DNA from: Ligula intestinalis
Lineage: Eukaryota; Platyhelminthes; Cestoda; Diphyllobothriidea; Diphyllobothriidae
NCBI GenBank assembly: GCA_036362985.1
Contig: JAYGXS010000005.1
Location: 5,494,141 to 5,558,140, forward strand
DNA length: 64,000 nt
Reading direction: 5' to 3'
The translations under genes were made by a program, and so were the position numbers. Below, in pieces: positions 54,301-63,734 of the stretch (position 1 is the first letter of the stretch; each line of letters starts with the position of its first letter). A model generated the notes under the pieces. The model saw nothing but the letters and a program-made list of their open reading frames with translations. It was not told where the DNA came from and did no database searches.

Positions 54301-57300
54301 TCGCGGCAATCGAACCGTGAAACAAAGGTTTTCATCCCACTGAGTGATGGCTTGACACGACCGTCTAGCACCTGGATTGGATAATCGAGACACCCCCACC
54401 TCCCGTCAGTGGGCGTTATTCCCACAAAACATGCCTTTGCAGCGAGATTAATTGTGCACCATACGTCCTGCTGTTCCGATCTTTCCACCAATAAATGTTA
54501 TTCGCGATCCCTTTTGTAGTATCTAAAATAATGTGAGACAAGTGCAGTTGGAGCCTTGTCCGAATGCCAGTCTGGACACCGATGAGGAATTCGGTAATGC
54601 TTCCATTGGTTGCGCTGGGTAGGTTCCCCAAACTGGGTTACGCTGTTATTTTAAACCAATAGAAGAGCTACACAGGCTCGTGACTTAAATTGGTGAAGGA
54701 GTAAGACCACACGGCAACTTGGGCTCTCTATTGCTATTTGTTGGGAGGGTGCGCCCGATCCTTCTCGGACCATAAACCCGAAGCGTTTTAAACTATCCTG
54801 ACGCGCAAAGGGTTGTGAATTGGAAGCATGTCAACTGACGGGGTTAAACTGTTATTTCCTCGAATTAAGGATCTGCTTGTAGCAACTCTCTCTTAGTATG
54901 GTATTCCAGCAACTGGCTTTAATTAAAGGTGTAATGCTTCCTCATTATAGTTTGGTTTCCGGTGGAATTAGTAACCAGATCATGTGGGGCACGCGTATGT
55001 GGGCTATTTGATTCTGTTAACCATTTCGTCTGTTCCCATTTCGACTCGATAGAAGGCCGGTAGGAAAAAGTGAATTCGATCTGTTCGCTTCGCGCGCCAG
55101 CCATAATTACGGTCGCGCCATGGTAGCCAAATTATTTATGATGATCTCTTCCATGCAGTCATTAAGCCCTAGGTCATTTTATTCTTGCCTTGTGTGTTTA
55201 TTTCTTTCCCGGGCCAGTTTATTTAGTCATGTGCCACGGAGTTCTCAGTACGACCTAGATCTGAGTTGTTCGTAGACAGAAACTTTCGTCGGCTCAGGAA
55301 TCACATTCTTTTGGCAAGACATACAGAAATTAGGCTTATTTTGAACAGTGAGCAGCAACATTATCTTGCTGAATTGTCGTTTTCATTCAGCGTCAGTGGC
55401 AACCTCTGCGATTTTTATCAAAAAATTGCCATCCGATTCCTCAGATCAAATGATGAAAACGGTCCTTTTATGATCATTAGAGTTTAGTAAATACTCAACA
55501 AAAACATTCCGTTTACTGTCAAGTAGTTACTCTGATTTGGTCACGACAAAACTCACGCGGTTTGTTTAATGACGAATGCGATGCATATAATTAGAGCGCA
55601 GTATACTCATACGAACAGGTTGACGCGGTTAGCAGAAGTCGAATTGGCAGAAAATTGCAGAAACATCGGCGAAACACGTGTCTGGGCTTTTAGCTAGTAT
55701 CTATGCGGAAGTATGGTATAACATCTTTGTCATATAGAATTCACACTACGTGTAGTGCTACTCGTTTTTAGAATGGACATTTCCGTGGTTATTCCGTGGC
55801 AGTTGATTGTCTTCGACAAAAATGTTCATCGAACTCTAGGGTCTGACCCTTAAAAGTAATGTCCCATCCACCTACTTCCATGTCATGCACCTAATAATTT
55901 GAGAGATTATTTCCTTGATTATTATCTGGAGGTCATATACTAGAAACCGCATAGAGAACGTTGGGGGCCTACTGAAGAGCCGAACCCCTCGTTGCTGTAT
56001 CATGCAGTAGCAGAAACATCGGCGAAACACGTGTCTGGGCTTTTAGCTAGTATCTATGCGGAAGTATAGTATAACATCATTGTCATATATATATATATAT
56101 ATATATATAAACTTCTGCTTTATCCAAAAATGACTTTCTCTTCTCTTCTCAGCATGCTGGCCGAGAAACTGAACATGAATGTGGACGACGCAGAGAGCTG
56201 GATTGTGAATCTGATCCGCAGCGCTGACATGGACGCCAAAATCGACTCTAAAAAGGTAAGCTCATTTTCCACTTTCTGTGGCTTTCTTATTCCCACTGAT
56301 TTTTCATCCCAATGAGCCGAAGACTACCTTCCTCGATATACTGTTTGTCGACGTTTTCGTCTTTGATTACTTTGTAAGGATTACTTATAGGGCCCCCTAA
56401 ATCGGATTCGAAAATAGGAACGTCCAAACCAAGTAATAAAGACAGCCCTGCGCGTCATTACGAGATGGATAAGTATTGCCGTTCCTAATTCCAACACTAA
56501 TTCTAAAGTAGGTCTAGGCCTAACCCTTAAGTTAACACTAATAACATACCTTAACTCTTACTTTTAAATATAACTGTAAACCTAACCCTACTTTCCCTGG
56601 AATTCGGGGCCAAGCTGTTTCTGTTTTCGTGTCCTGATTAGAAGGACACATAAGTCATCTTAACCGTTTATTTTTAAGCGACCTCTGCCCTTTGAATCTA
56701 TCGAGTGCTTGCCTAGGCCATTGTGTCGACGTTCCGACTTATCGCGAAGCTCAATGACGGTATCATGATATTGCGACTGCACTACGCCAGAAAATAGGCT
56801 CCCTTACCATGGCAGCCCTGCGGTTAAGTTTTGCTAAACCACAACCGCAGAGAAGACAGCCTTGGTGACGTAAAGGGGTTTGTCCAAATTTGCGAGAGAC
56901 TTCGGGGAGAGGAGGGTGGGTTGGACACTTTTGTCAACAGGCTACCACTTCAATTTTGATATTTGAATCAGCGCGTTTTCACGCAGGCATTTCTCACCTC
57001 TTTCAATTTGAATCTTAAGTGTTGACTGTTTATGCTGGGCTCGTCAGCTTACTTGACGACATGCTATTGGTCTCTTCGTCCCTATTAGAGCAGTCCACTG
57101 TCTAGGTGTTCCCTCTCTCCTTTTCTGACACAATTAATCGTTCTTCCTTTGTCCTCATTCTTTAGGGTCTGGTGTTTATGGGCACGCAAACAGTGTCACC
57201 CTACCAGAAGGTCGTCGAAAAGACGCGAAATGGGGCCTTCACCGCTCACAAGCTGCTGGATCGCCTGAAGAGCATGAAGTTGGAGGGTGAAGCGGTAAGT

Positions 57301-58072
57301 TTAACCACCGCCACCACTATCCTCAGCCCCTTTTCTTCTCTACCCTGTCTACGAAATTCCTGTCTGTGCTTTGTCTGTAAACCTCTCATCCCCCAACGTT
57401 GACTGGCTACAGTCGTGAGAGCGACCGGTGCAAATGCCGCTAACAATATTCATTCCTGCCTGCTTACATTTCGCAGTATCGTTTATACCGATAACGTATA
57501 ATTGGTTGCAAACTGCGAATTTCTAGGTCGACTGCAATGTTTGTAGCAATATTATTTTACCCGGTCGAATTAACGTTTAATCAGCTGTTGGTGAATACTA
57601 CCATCACAAAACCAGGGGTTACTCAATAGACTGCTTGTAAGTTATTAAACCCCACTACCTTGCCACATCACAACCTCGGCAAAGTAGGCCGCGGGGATTC
57701 AACTGCTAGTGTTTGGTCCCAAGGACTGGTTTATCTTCAGCGTTAGGGCTGACTGAGAACAACCCAAAAATTTCTGCTCCTTGTTTTATTAATACTACAT
57801 CTTCATGATTGGTCGCTTATCGCTAAGCGACCGGTTGCCTAATTGAGCACTTTGGGCAAAGTTTTAGGAATCTAGACGCATACTGCGGGTTAGTGTGACG
57901 AACGCAAAATCACTTTCGTTTTTTTCTGTAACCCTCAAAAATTGTGTTTTCTATACTGGCGTATCGCACAAGTTGCATGCCCCTTTCTGCTGCTGTTGCA
58001 ATTCAGTCCATTGTGCCTTCCTTGATTTTTTCCTCTTTTTTGCTTTTCTAGTGGTCCCTATCCGTCCGTTAA
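45223..58072 (+). CDS. EIF3E: Eukaryotic translation initiation factor 3 subunit E (INT6), ten exons
   Basis: Exons 45223-45312, 45344-45461, 45493-45692, 46815-47015, 47808-47941, 49717-49945, 53640-53749, 56153-56255, 57166-57294 and 58052-58072 join in consistent phase to 444 codons plus stop. Human eIF3e has 445. It is a core PCI-domain subunit of eIF3, which binds the 40S ribosome and recruits the initiator complex in the cytosol. Matches along the length include [20 protein letters not shown] at the N-terminus, [82 protein letters not shown] and, in the PCI C-terminal half, [20 protein letters not shown] and [16 protein letters not shown]. All introns are GT-AG. The first two are 31 bp and the rest 757-3694 bp. 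The C-terminus is short and unconserved (WSLSVR). Confidence 0.95.
45344..45461 (+). CDS. EIF3E: eIF3e exon 2
   Basis: [18 protein letters not shown] through DTDELPE; ends one base into a Glu codon before donor GTGTCC. The acceptor is ACATGTAG with almost no pyrimidine tract, as expected for a 31-bp intron. Confidence 0.9.
45493..45692 (+). CDS. EIF3E: eIF3e exon 3
   Basis: Follows GGCTTAG; completes the split Glu codon, then [19 protein letters not shown] through MFEAAR; donor GTATGT, phase 0. Confidence 0.93.
46038..46047. repeat. Poly-G run in eIF3e intron 3
   Basis: Ten G. Confidence 0.85.
46815..47015 (+). CDS. EIF3E: eIF3e exon 4 (residues 137-203)
   Basis: Acceptor [28 protein letters not shown] through DCQSDDR, donor GTAAGA, phase 0. 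Confidence 0.95.
47808..47941 (+). CDS. EIF3E: eIF3e exon 5
   Basis: Acceptor [37 protein letters not shown], then [20 protein letters not shown]; donor GTAAGA, leaving two bases of an Asn codon. Confidence 0.92.
49717..49945 (+). CDS. EIF3E: eIF3e exon 6 (start of PCI region)
   Basis: Acceptor [31 protein letters not shown], a KKKKKN lysine run, [27 protein letters not shown]; donor GTATTC, phase 0. Confidence 0.93.
50255..50720 (-). pseudogene. Antisense coiled-coil-like coding fragment in eIF3e intron 6
   Basis: One minus-strand frame stays open for about 150 codons except for a single TGA at about 50488. Before it reads [20 protein letters not shown] then [20 protein letters not shown]; after it [14 protein letters not shown], then [20 protein letters not shown] and [15 protein letters not shown]. 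Heptad-like spacing, an absence of low complexity and continuation of coding character on both sides of the stop suggest a true ancestral protein. The [12 protein letters not shown] part recalls spectrin-like repeats, but I cannot assign a family. Likely a pseudogene fragment or a decayed transposon ORF. Confidence 0.4.
50977..51305 (-). repeat. Dispersed repeat R7, inverted copy of 7690-8030
   Basis: Reverse complement of the landmarks given at 7690-8030, inside eIF3e intron 6. The AT-rich tract 51305-52700 follows, without genes. Confidence 0.6.
53640..53749 (+). CDS. EIF3E: eIF3e exon 7
   Basis: Acceptor [30 protein letters not shown], then [16 protein letters not shown] and two bases of an Asn codon; donor GTAAGC. 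Confidence 0.94.
54024..54038. repeat. Poly-G run in eIF3e intron 7
   Basis: About fifteen G, next to a G-rich segment (54040-54135). Confidence 0.9.
55657..55735 (+). repeat. 79-bp direct repeat, copy 1
   Basis: GCAGAAACATCGGCGAAACA through AGCTAGTATCTATGCGGAAG and TTGTCATAT, differing at only a few positions from 56010-56088. Confidence 0.9.
56010..56109 (+). repeat. 79-bp direct repeat, copy 2, ending in (TA)n
   Basis: Near-identical to 55657-55735 and followed by a (TA)n run to about 56109, just 40 bp before the acceptor of eIF3e exon 8. The CGGCGAAAC segment recalls the second hammerhead box, but no CTGATGA partner is present. Confidence 0.85.
56153..56255 (+). CDS. EIF3E: eIF3e exon 8
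   Basis: Acceptor [32 protein letters not shown] through DAKIDSKK; donor GTAAGC, phase 0. Confidence 0.94.
56440..56650. repeat. Second degenerate telomere-like block
   Basis: GGCCTAACCCTTAAG, ATACCTTAACTC and AACCTAACCCTAC followed by TTTCCCTGGAATTCGGGGCC, as in 3225-3430. In eIF3e intron 8. Confidence 0.55.
57166..57294 (+). CDS. EIF3E: eIF3e exon 9
   Basis: Acceptor [32 protein letters not shown] through [10 protein letters not shown]; donor GTAAGT, phase 0. Confidence 0.94.
58052..58072 (+). CDS. EIF3E: eIF3e exon 10 (six codons and stop)
   Basis: Preceded by a long pyrimidine tract (TTTTTTCCTCTTTTTTGCTT then TTCTAG). Gives WSLSVR and TAA in the phase required by exon 9. Human eIF3e also ends shortly after this point, with a variable tail. 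The length fits, but so short an exon is a prediction. Confidence 0.65.
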   Translation, partial: WSLSVR

Positions 58073-58329
58073 AATCGCGCTTGTCACCACCGTCCCCATC
58101 AAAAGAGGCGTCATGGACATTTTGTACTTGCTGGTCGTGTGTTTTTGATGACTTCTCATCTCAAAACAGATTGTATCCTCGTGCCTTTGTTTTCTTTCCA
58201 CGTGCGTGCGGTGCGTTACCTACTTAACAGCTGAGCGTCGCCTGGAAAGCATGGCCGCAAAAAAAGCTCAGGGCAGGCACTCCGCTGTCGGGATTTCCGG
58301 TCCTCGTACTATTGCAGCGTGCAAGCAGT

Positions 58330-58830
58330 GGGTGTGCCTAGGGCACTCCAATCATCAGGCCGAATCCCGGGTTGCAGGAAAAGACAGGAGTCGTTAGAAT
58401 GAGAGATTTATTGCGCACAGAGCCCTAAGTTGCTGTCCCAAGTGAGTTTTAGTGTTGACTGTGTGAGAGAGAGGTGACAGTGGTGTCTGTTGTAATGGCA
58501 GCCCAGGCCGAGATATCACTGCCCAATAAAGCATTGTGTGAGTCCCCAAAGGAAGAACACAACAAGAAGGATGCAACAGCAGAAGTCTTTTAGTGTCAGA
58601 GGTACAACGCATTTAGGACACGATGTCCATCGAGCCAATAGCTCCTCCCCTGACGTAGTCGCCGGTTCGATTGGCTGTTGGTTCAGTGATTGATTGTAGC
58701 TAGAAATTCAAATTATTGATTGATTGTCTAGCACGATGTATTAGCTCACGCGTAGGCCGATCGACAGCCTATTTTGGACGCGGCTACTTGCTAGCTCTAT
58801 GCTAGCCGTTAGGTCTCTCGTAACAGTGGC
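58330..58830 (+). repeat. Dispersed repeats (10.6-kb type and R2) in tandem
   Basis: 58330-58480 matches 10645-10790 and 58490-58830 matches R2 at 15355-15735. An AATAAA at 58523-58528 lies inside the R2 part. It is about 450 bp after the eIF3e stop codon, the first such hexamer I see, and might serve as its polyadenylation signal. Confidence 0.65.
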
Positions 58831-59115
58831 AGCTGCTTTTATGTGATGGTGGAGCAAGCTCAATTGGTGTGTTGCACTGTCCGTGGGGGTGTAGTGACCC
58901 ATGCTGCGTCGATTGAGATGGTGGTGTGTTCGAGTGGCCCGTGGGCAGCCGCGACACGTCGGATGCGCGCTTGAGCGCGAGGAAGTCGGTCAAAGGTTTT
59001 GGGTTCAGCGGGTGGAAAACAGTCGCCCGCGAACTCGCGTGACGTTGGGGCAGTGGGCTTTGAACAAATAAATCGGACAACATTGTTGGCTGTCCGCCAC
59101 ACGATCAACGCCACC
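58805..59115 (-). repeat. Dispersed repeat R5, opposite-strand copy
   Basis: Counterpart of 3470-3840; abuts the end of R2. Confidence 0.55.
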
Positions 59116-60009
59116 TATACCTGCCAGCACAACAAAATCACCATACCAAGTCGGATACTGTTATGACTCGGTCTAGTACTCAGAAATAACGCAAACCGTA
59201 TCCATGTTGGACCGTTGTCCGAAACACCAACACAACCAGATACCTGGAACAAAATCGGCCACGAGAAAGTATGGCTAAAACTTGAAAGTCATTCTGACTG
59301 TAGAAACTGCGTGTATTTACATCACTTCCTCCAAGCTGACTAGTATCCCGTCCTATCCCCTTCAAAAAGAAGGTGCTAGAAGAGTCGACCAATTTCTCAC
59401 AGACATGAACCTAACGGGGGAGCACTAGCCGCAGCCAATGCTGGGTGCTGGCGATCGCGTATTTATAGTATATAGCGGGGGGGGGGGGACGCGCGCATGG
59501 GCTTTTCCATAAGACTGACTTCTCTTGAGGCAAACTCAACGGATACTTCGTGGGTAGTTTGACTCGCCAGGCCGTCTCTGGCCAGCCGCTCTTGTTCCCA
59601 CAACGTTAGTGTTTTTAAGAAAGCAGTTATGCTCAACTCCGCTGGCAAGGCAACTCTATATATCGGTTAGACACGGTCAGCAGTTTTCGCAAAAAAACGC
59701 ATGAACAGGCCGGTAACTGACGTCTCCGCTCATCTTTTTAGCTAGTGTTCCTTGGGCATTATAATTTGCCGATTTCGCTGGTGGTGAAGGGAGAGGCAAG
59801 AGCTGTTCGGATTGTCCGTTCTGCCGGTCTAACTTGGCATTTTCAGTGTATCAGGTGCGTGCCGCACCTACCGTGTGTGCGTTCAGAGCACTACGACAGC
59901 GACTAATTATAATAAACACCACGGTAACAGAAAACCCCACGTTTGTGCAATATGGGACTTACATAGTTGTACTTGTAACGGCATTCACCTCGGGCGGGTT
60001 GAGCCGGCA
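59116..60009. other. No gene recognised; poly-G run
   Basis: G12 at 59477-59488. No domain in the frames. Confidence 0.45.
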
Positions 60010-60049
60010 TCAGTTTTGACATTGACGGCATCACGAATCACAACTTTCC

Positions 60050-61118
60050 AGGCGCGTCGATCCCGCACTTGTTCACACGGGAGCGCCATCCATTCACGGT
60101 TCCACCGGCGTAGGCGCATAGGCCGGAAATGGACGACAGATCCTGCTTGACCGTTGCTGTCCAAGTTTTCAGCTGCCCGCCGTGACGTTTGTGCCAGGTG
60201 GAGGGAGGCGTCGCCACAAGCAGGTCACGAATCAGCTCACCATCATCACGCTGGGACGCATGCCCGAACCACCGAAGTTGTCTCTGAAGCAGGAGTGGAG
60301 GAAGAGCGTCCAGGTGACAGCGTCGGCGGAGATTGGAGCAGCGAATTCAGTCGACGCGACGGCGACGAAGTATGCGGCGGTCATTGTCGAGCACCTCAAG
60401 GCGCCTCATGTCCTCAACGCGCATAGGCCATGCCTCTCCACCATAGAGCAGGATAGATCGAACCACTGCTTGGTAAACCCGGGACTTTGTGCGTGGTGAT
60501 ATTTCCCTTCTATTCCATAGAGGATCGCACAAATGGGAGAAGGCAGATCGGGCACGGTTGACGCGTGATACAACCTTGTTGACACTTTGACCCGTTTCCG
60601 TGACCAAAGAGCCCAAGTATCTAAATGAGTCGACCACTTCGAAAGGAGCACCGTCGAGAACAATAGGAGTGACAGATGTAGGGGGCACAAAGGAGAGCAT
60701 TACTTGAGTCTTAGTGGCGTTTAGGCGTAATCCGATGGATCGGGCACGCTCATTGACCTTGTCCAACGCCTGCTGAACTGCAATACAGTTGTCGCCAAAG
60801 AGGACGACGTCATCAGCATACGCCAAGTCCGTCACCCATTTCGAGCGATCAAACTGCACTCCCGGGAAGTCATCCAGCGCTTTGGTCATGATCAGGGTTG
60901 GTGAAAGTGCACAGCCTTGGCGGACGCCCGTCCTGACGCTAAATGCTTCCGTGTCGCCGTTCTGCGTCCTCACCCGTGCGGTAGTGCCACGATAGTATGC
61001 CTGCATGAGAGTGAGAAGCTTAGCTGGTAGGCCGTCCGTCCTCATTATGTTCCACAGCGAACTGCGATCAACAGAGTCAAATGCGGCAGCAAAGTCGATG
61101 AAGCATAGAACAGTGGGT
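60050..61118 (-). pseudogene. RTE-like RT palm, thumb and C-terminal region
   Basis: FIDFAAAFDSVDR at about 61085 (first catalytic Asp), MRTDGLPAKLLTLMQAYYRG, GVRQGCALSPTL, catalytic YADDVVLFG, RYLGSLVTETGQSVN, KSRVYQAVVRSILLYGGEAW. After a frame change at about 60347 it continues as a QLRWFGH-type C-terminal block and VNGWRSRVNKC at about 60080. The catalytic YADD is intact. Confidence 0.85.
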
Positions 61119-61904
61119 TATTGGTGACCCCATCTCAGTTCCAGCACACGGTGGAGATTGAAGATCTGGTCGGTGCAGCCACGACCTGGTCGAAATCCAC
61201 TCTGGTTTGGGCGGGTGCGCTGGTCTCTCGCAGTTTGGAAACGTTTGAGAAGAAGAGACGTGGATGTTTTCGCCACTACATCGATAAGGTTAATGCCTCT
61301 GTAATTGTTGCACGCTCGTCTGTCGCCTTTTTTAAACAGGGGGAGGATCACTGCTTTACTCCAGTAGGAGGGCAAAAATTCGCTCTCGCATATCTTGGCA
61401 AATATTTGTTGAAGCCAGGGCCTAATAACCTCGGGCGCAGATTTGAAGAGCTCCGGCGGGAAGTCATCCTCACCAGGTGCCTTGTTGTTGAATGGAGACA
61501 ACTTCCTCTACACTGGGTGGCTCTGTGTTGCACTCATACAGATGGTGAGGATCGTCCGCATTGGGCGACAGGTCAGACATCACAGGAGGATCATGGTTAA
61601 GGGGGTCACAGAAATGCTCGCGCCATCTCTCTAACCGGTCATCGATCTTAGTGATGACAGCACCGTTGCGATCCAGTAAAGTCTCGGTGTTGGTGTTCCC
61701 CGAACCTCTGCCGGCCTGTTTTAAGAGTCGGCGGTGCTTGTGGATATCACCTCTGGTAGCTGCTTGCTCGGTTTCCGTGGCAAAGTCGCTCCAGTAGGCG
61801 TTCCTATCAGCTAAGATGGCCCTTGTCGTTTGGTGCCGCAGCTCTCTGTAAGTGGGAGAGCCAGTGAGTCTGGCTCGGCCAGTCTCCTCAGCTAACTCAA
61901 GCAT
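61119..61904 (-). pseudogene. RTE-like linker and RT fingers
   Basis: Frame 61904-61470 (LRHQTTRAILADRNAYWSDF, then RRLLKQAGRGSG...LLDRNG) is the inter-domain linker. Frame 61501-61118 carries APGEDDFPPELFK, WSKAVILPLFKKGD, NNYRGINLIDVVAK and PNQSGFRPGRGCTDQIF, the RT finger motifs. The two overlap in different frames, so a shift lies near 61480. Confidence 0.85.
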
Positions 61905-61979
61905 GGGTCTAGTGATCCAGTCGCGATTTCACTGCCGGGTTTTGCCCAGATGGGTGTATGCCAGCTCTGACATCGCGGC

Positions 61980-63139
61980 CTTCAGGGACTGCCACGCGGG
62001 CTCTGAGTCCGCTCGGCATCAGGGTACAGGCTGTCGAAACGGTTCTGGGGTGCCAAGTGGAAGGCGTTGCCAGCAGAGGACTTCAGATTTGCGACATCGA
62101 TCCGGTGTGGTCGATAGGGTCTGTGAATAGCTCTCAAACGCAAGCGAAGGGTTGCCCGCTGTAGGACATGGTCCGGTGCATGAACGTTTCCTGTATCAGC
62201 ACTGCGGTAGGCTCGAAAATCCAAGACCGAGCTGGCCTAGCGTGCTCCGACAAGGATGTGGTCTACTTGGGCCTGGGTATGCCTGTCATTTGAGTGCCAC
62301 GTGACAAGGTGGTGGCGCGGATGATCAAAACGGGTGCTTGATACAACAAGGTGGTTCGAAGATGCGAAGTTGACAAGGTGCTCACCGTTGGCACACTGCG
62401 CTCCGACAGCAAATTTGCCTACCAAATGACGGGTTTCATCGTCATACACACCTGGTCGGGTGTTTCAATCACCGGCAATGACGATCAGATCGCTTCTTGT
62501 GATGCGGTCAACTGTTCGCTGGAAGTCACCGTATAAGTCATCTTTTACGCTGTCGTCAGCAGCCAGAGTAGGCGCATATACCGAGATGATGGAAACGTTG
62601 ACTGGGGCACTTTTCAAACGGACCCAAGCGATCCGCGGGGAGACAGCCTCCCACTCTACCAGACTCGAGCGAACTTCATCGGCCAAAGCTATAGCGACAC
62701 CATACAGTCCAGAGTTGTCGGAGACACCACTGTGGTAGAGATTGTACGCAGAGTCAGCTCCTAATACTTATAGCAGTTTGTAGCCAGTGCCAGGTAGGTG
62801 GACCTCAAAGAGACACGCCACACCAACACGGTATTCAGAAAGGGATTTGGCTGTTAAAAGCTGGGCGCCGTCATCCCTCAGAGTTTGAACATTCCAGCCT
62901 GCAATTCGCAATCCGGCATCAGCTCGCAAATTTAACACCCCACCCGCGATGCCAATTGGATGGGGCGCGTCGGTTCCCGCGGACGCTGTAGGTATTCTTG
63001 TGTTGTGCGTGTCCGCACTTTGCAATCCAGCATCAGCTCCGATATTTAACATCCGTTCCGCGATGCCAAGAGGATGGGGCGCGTCGGGTCCCGCGGACGC
63101 CGTAGCAGAGGTCGTATTTTGCGGATGGTTGTGATTCAT
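61980..63139 (-). pseudogene. RTE-like N-terminal region and AP endonuclease
   Basis: 63139-62768 begins MNHNH and contains two copies of a DAPHPLGIAERMLNIGADAG-type segment, then RIAGWNVQTLRDDGAQLL (endonuclease N-terminus with the catalytic Asn). 62686-62465 holds SPRIAWVRLKSAPVNVSIIS, VYAP and IVIAGD followed by a stop and NTRPG (the GDxN motif). 62449-62237 holds FASSNHLVVSSTRF and HRLATW-like HHLVTWHSNDRHTQAQVDHI. 62224-61982 opens with the DHVL motif. Confidence 0.8.
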
Positions 63140-63160
63140 GAGTGTAGAAAGTCAATTCTG

Positions 63161-63734
63161 TGTTTCGTGGAGAAAAGGGGATTGGCGCTAGGTCCCCGGT
63201 ATTGAGCCTCTACCAGAGCCCCGTTAGCCAAGCAAAAGCAAGTTTTCGGCGCGCACCAGCGTGGAGGTGGGGTTGGATTTTACGCACCATAATCAGGGAC
63301 CGGTGGTACGAGGGGTCAACTCAGGGTAAAGAATAAAGTAGAGCGTATAAGAGTAAAAATCGATAATAATTTTTATTTAAATAACCTAATGTTTGGCGCG
63401 CAAAAACCGAAATCAGAAATACAACAAGCAGGAAAATTTAAGTGTGTACCGAAAACCTGCTTTCTCAGGACCGCTTAGGTTAGTGATACGGTCATCCCTT
63501 CCTTACCACCTCATCAAAAGTAGTTGAACAATGCAGAACACCAGGCCCATTCCCTCATCGATGTGAACCACAGGTGGCAGCGAGTACAACCGTGAGACAC
63601 AAAAAGGTCGATTCGAGGACCGTCTGCTTGGCTGTTGGCATAACCCCTCTGATAGGGAGCGAGCGCTCACGTGTGCGAGCTACGCACAAGCAGAGGGCAT
63701 CTAAGTGTGATAGGAAGGGGAGGAGAGAGAGAGT
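63161..63734. other. No gene recognised
   Basis: 5' flank of the RTE-like element. No frame with a domain. Confidence 0.4.

Larger units (their letters stand above)
60010..63160 (-). mobile_element. RTE-like LINE, near full length but with frame breaks
   Basis: One minus-strand element carries, in order, an N-terminal repeat region (63139-62910), an AP-type endonuclease (62880-62050), a linker (61904-61470) and an RT (61500-60600) with a thumb/C-terminal region to about 60050. A 3' UTR ends near 60010. RTE elements encode a single endonuclease-RT protein for target-primed reverse transcription. Interruptions include TAA or TGA codons near 62768, 62465 (at the aromatic after GD in AGD-x-NTR), 62237, 61982 and 61118. 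Domain order, motifs and length (about 3.1 kb) are complete enough to reconstruct the family's architecture, but this copy cannot translate through. Confidence 0.85.

Noticed and set aside
54249..54631. Two overlapping minus-strand frames as a gene in eIF3e intron 7
   Set aside because: No domain, no consistent splice joins, and different frames; more likely repeat or chance.
55657..55735. GGCGAAACACGTG as part of a hammerhead
   Set aside because: No CTGATGA box or matching hairpin lies upstream in either copy.
60347..61045. RTE RT frame as a functional 232-residue gene
   Set aside because: The first catalytic block lies upstream past a stop, and the C-terminal part is shifted, so it is a segment of a broken LINE.
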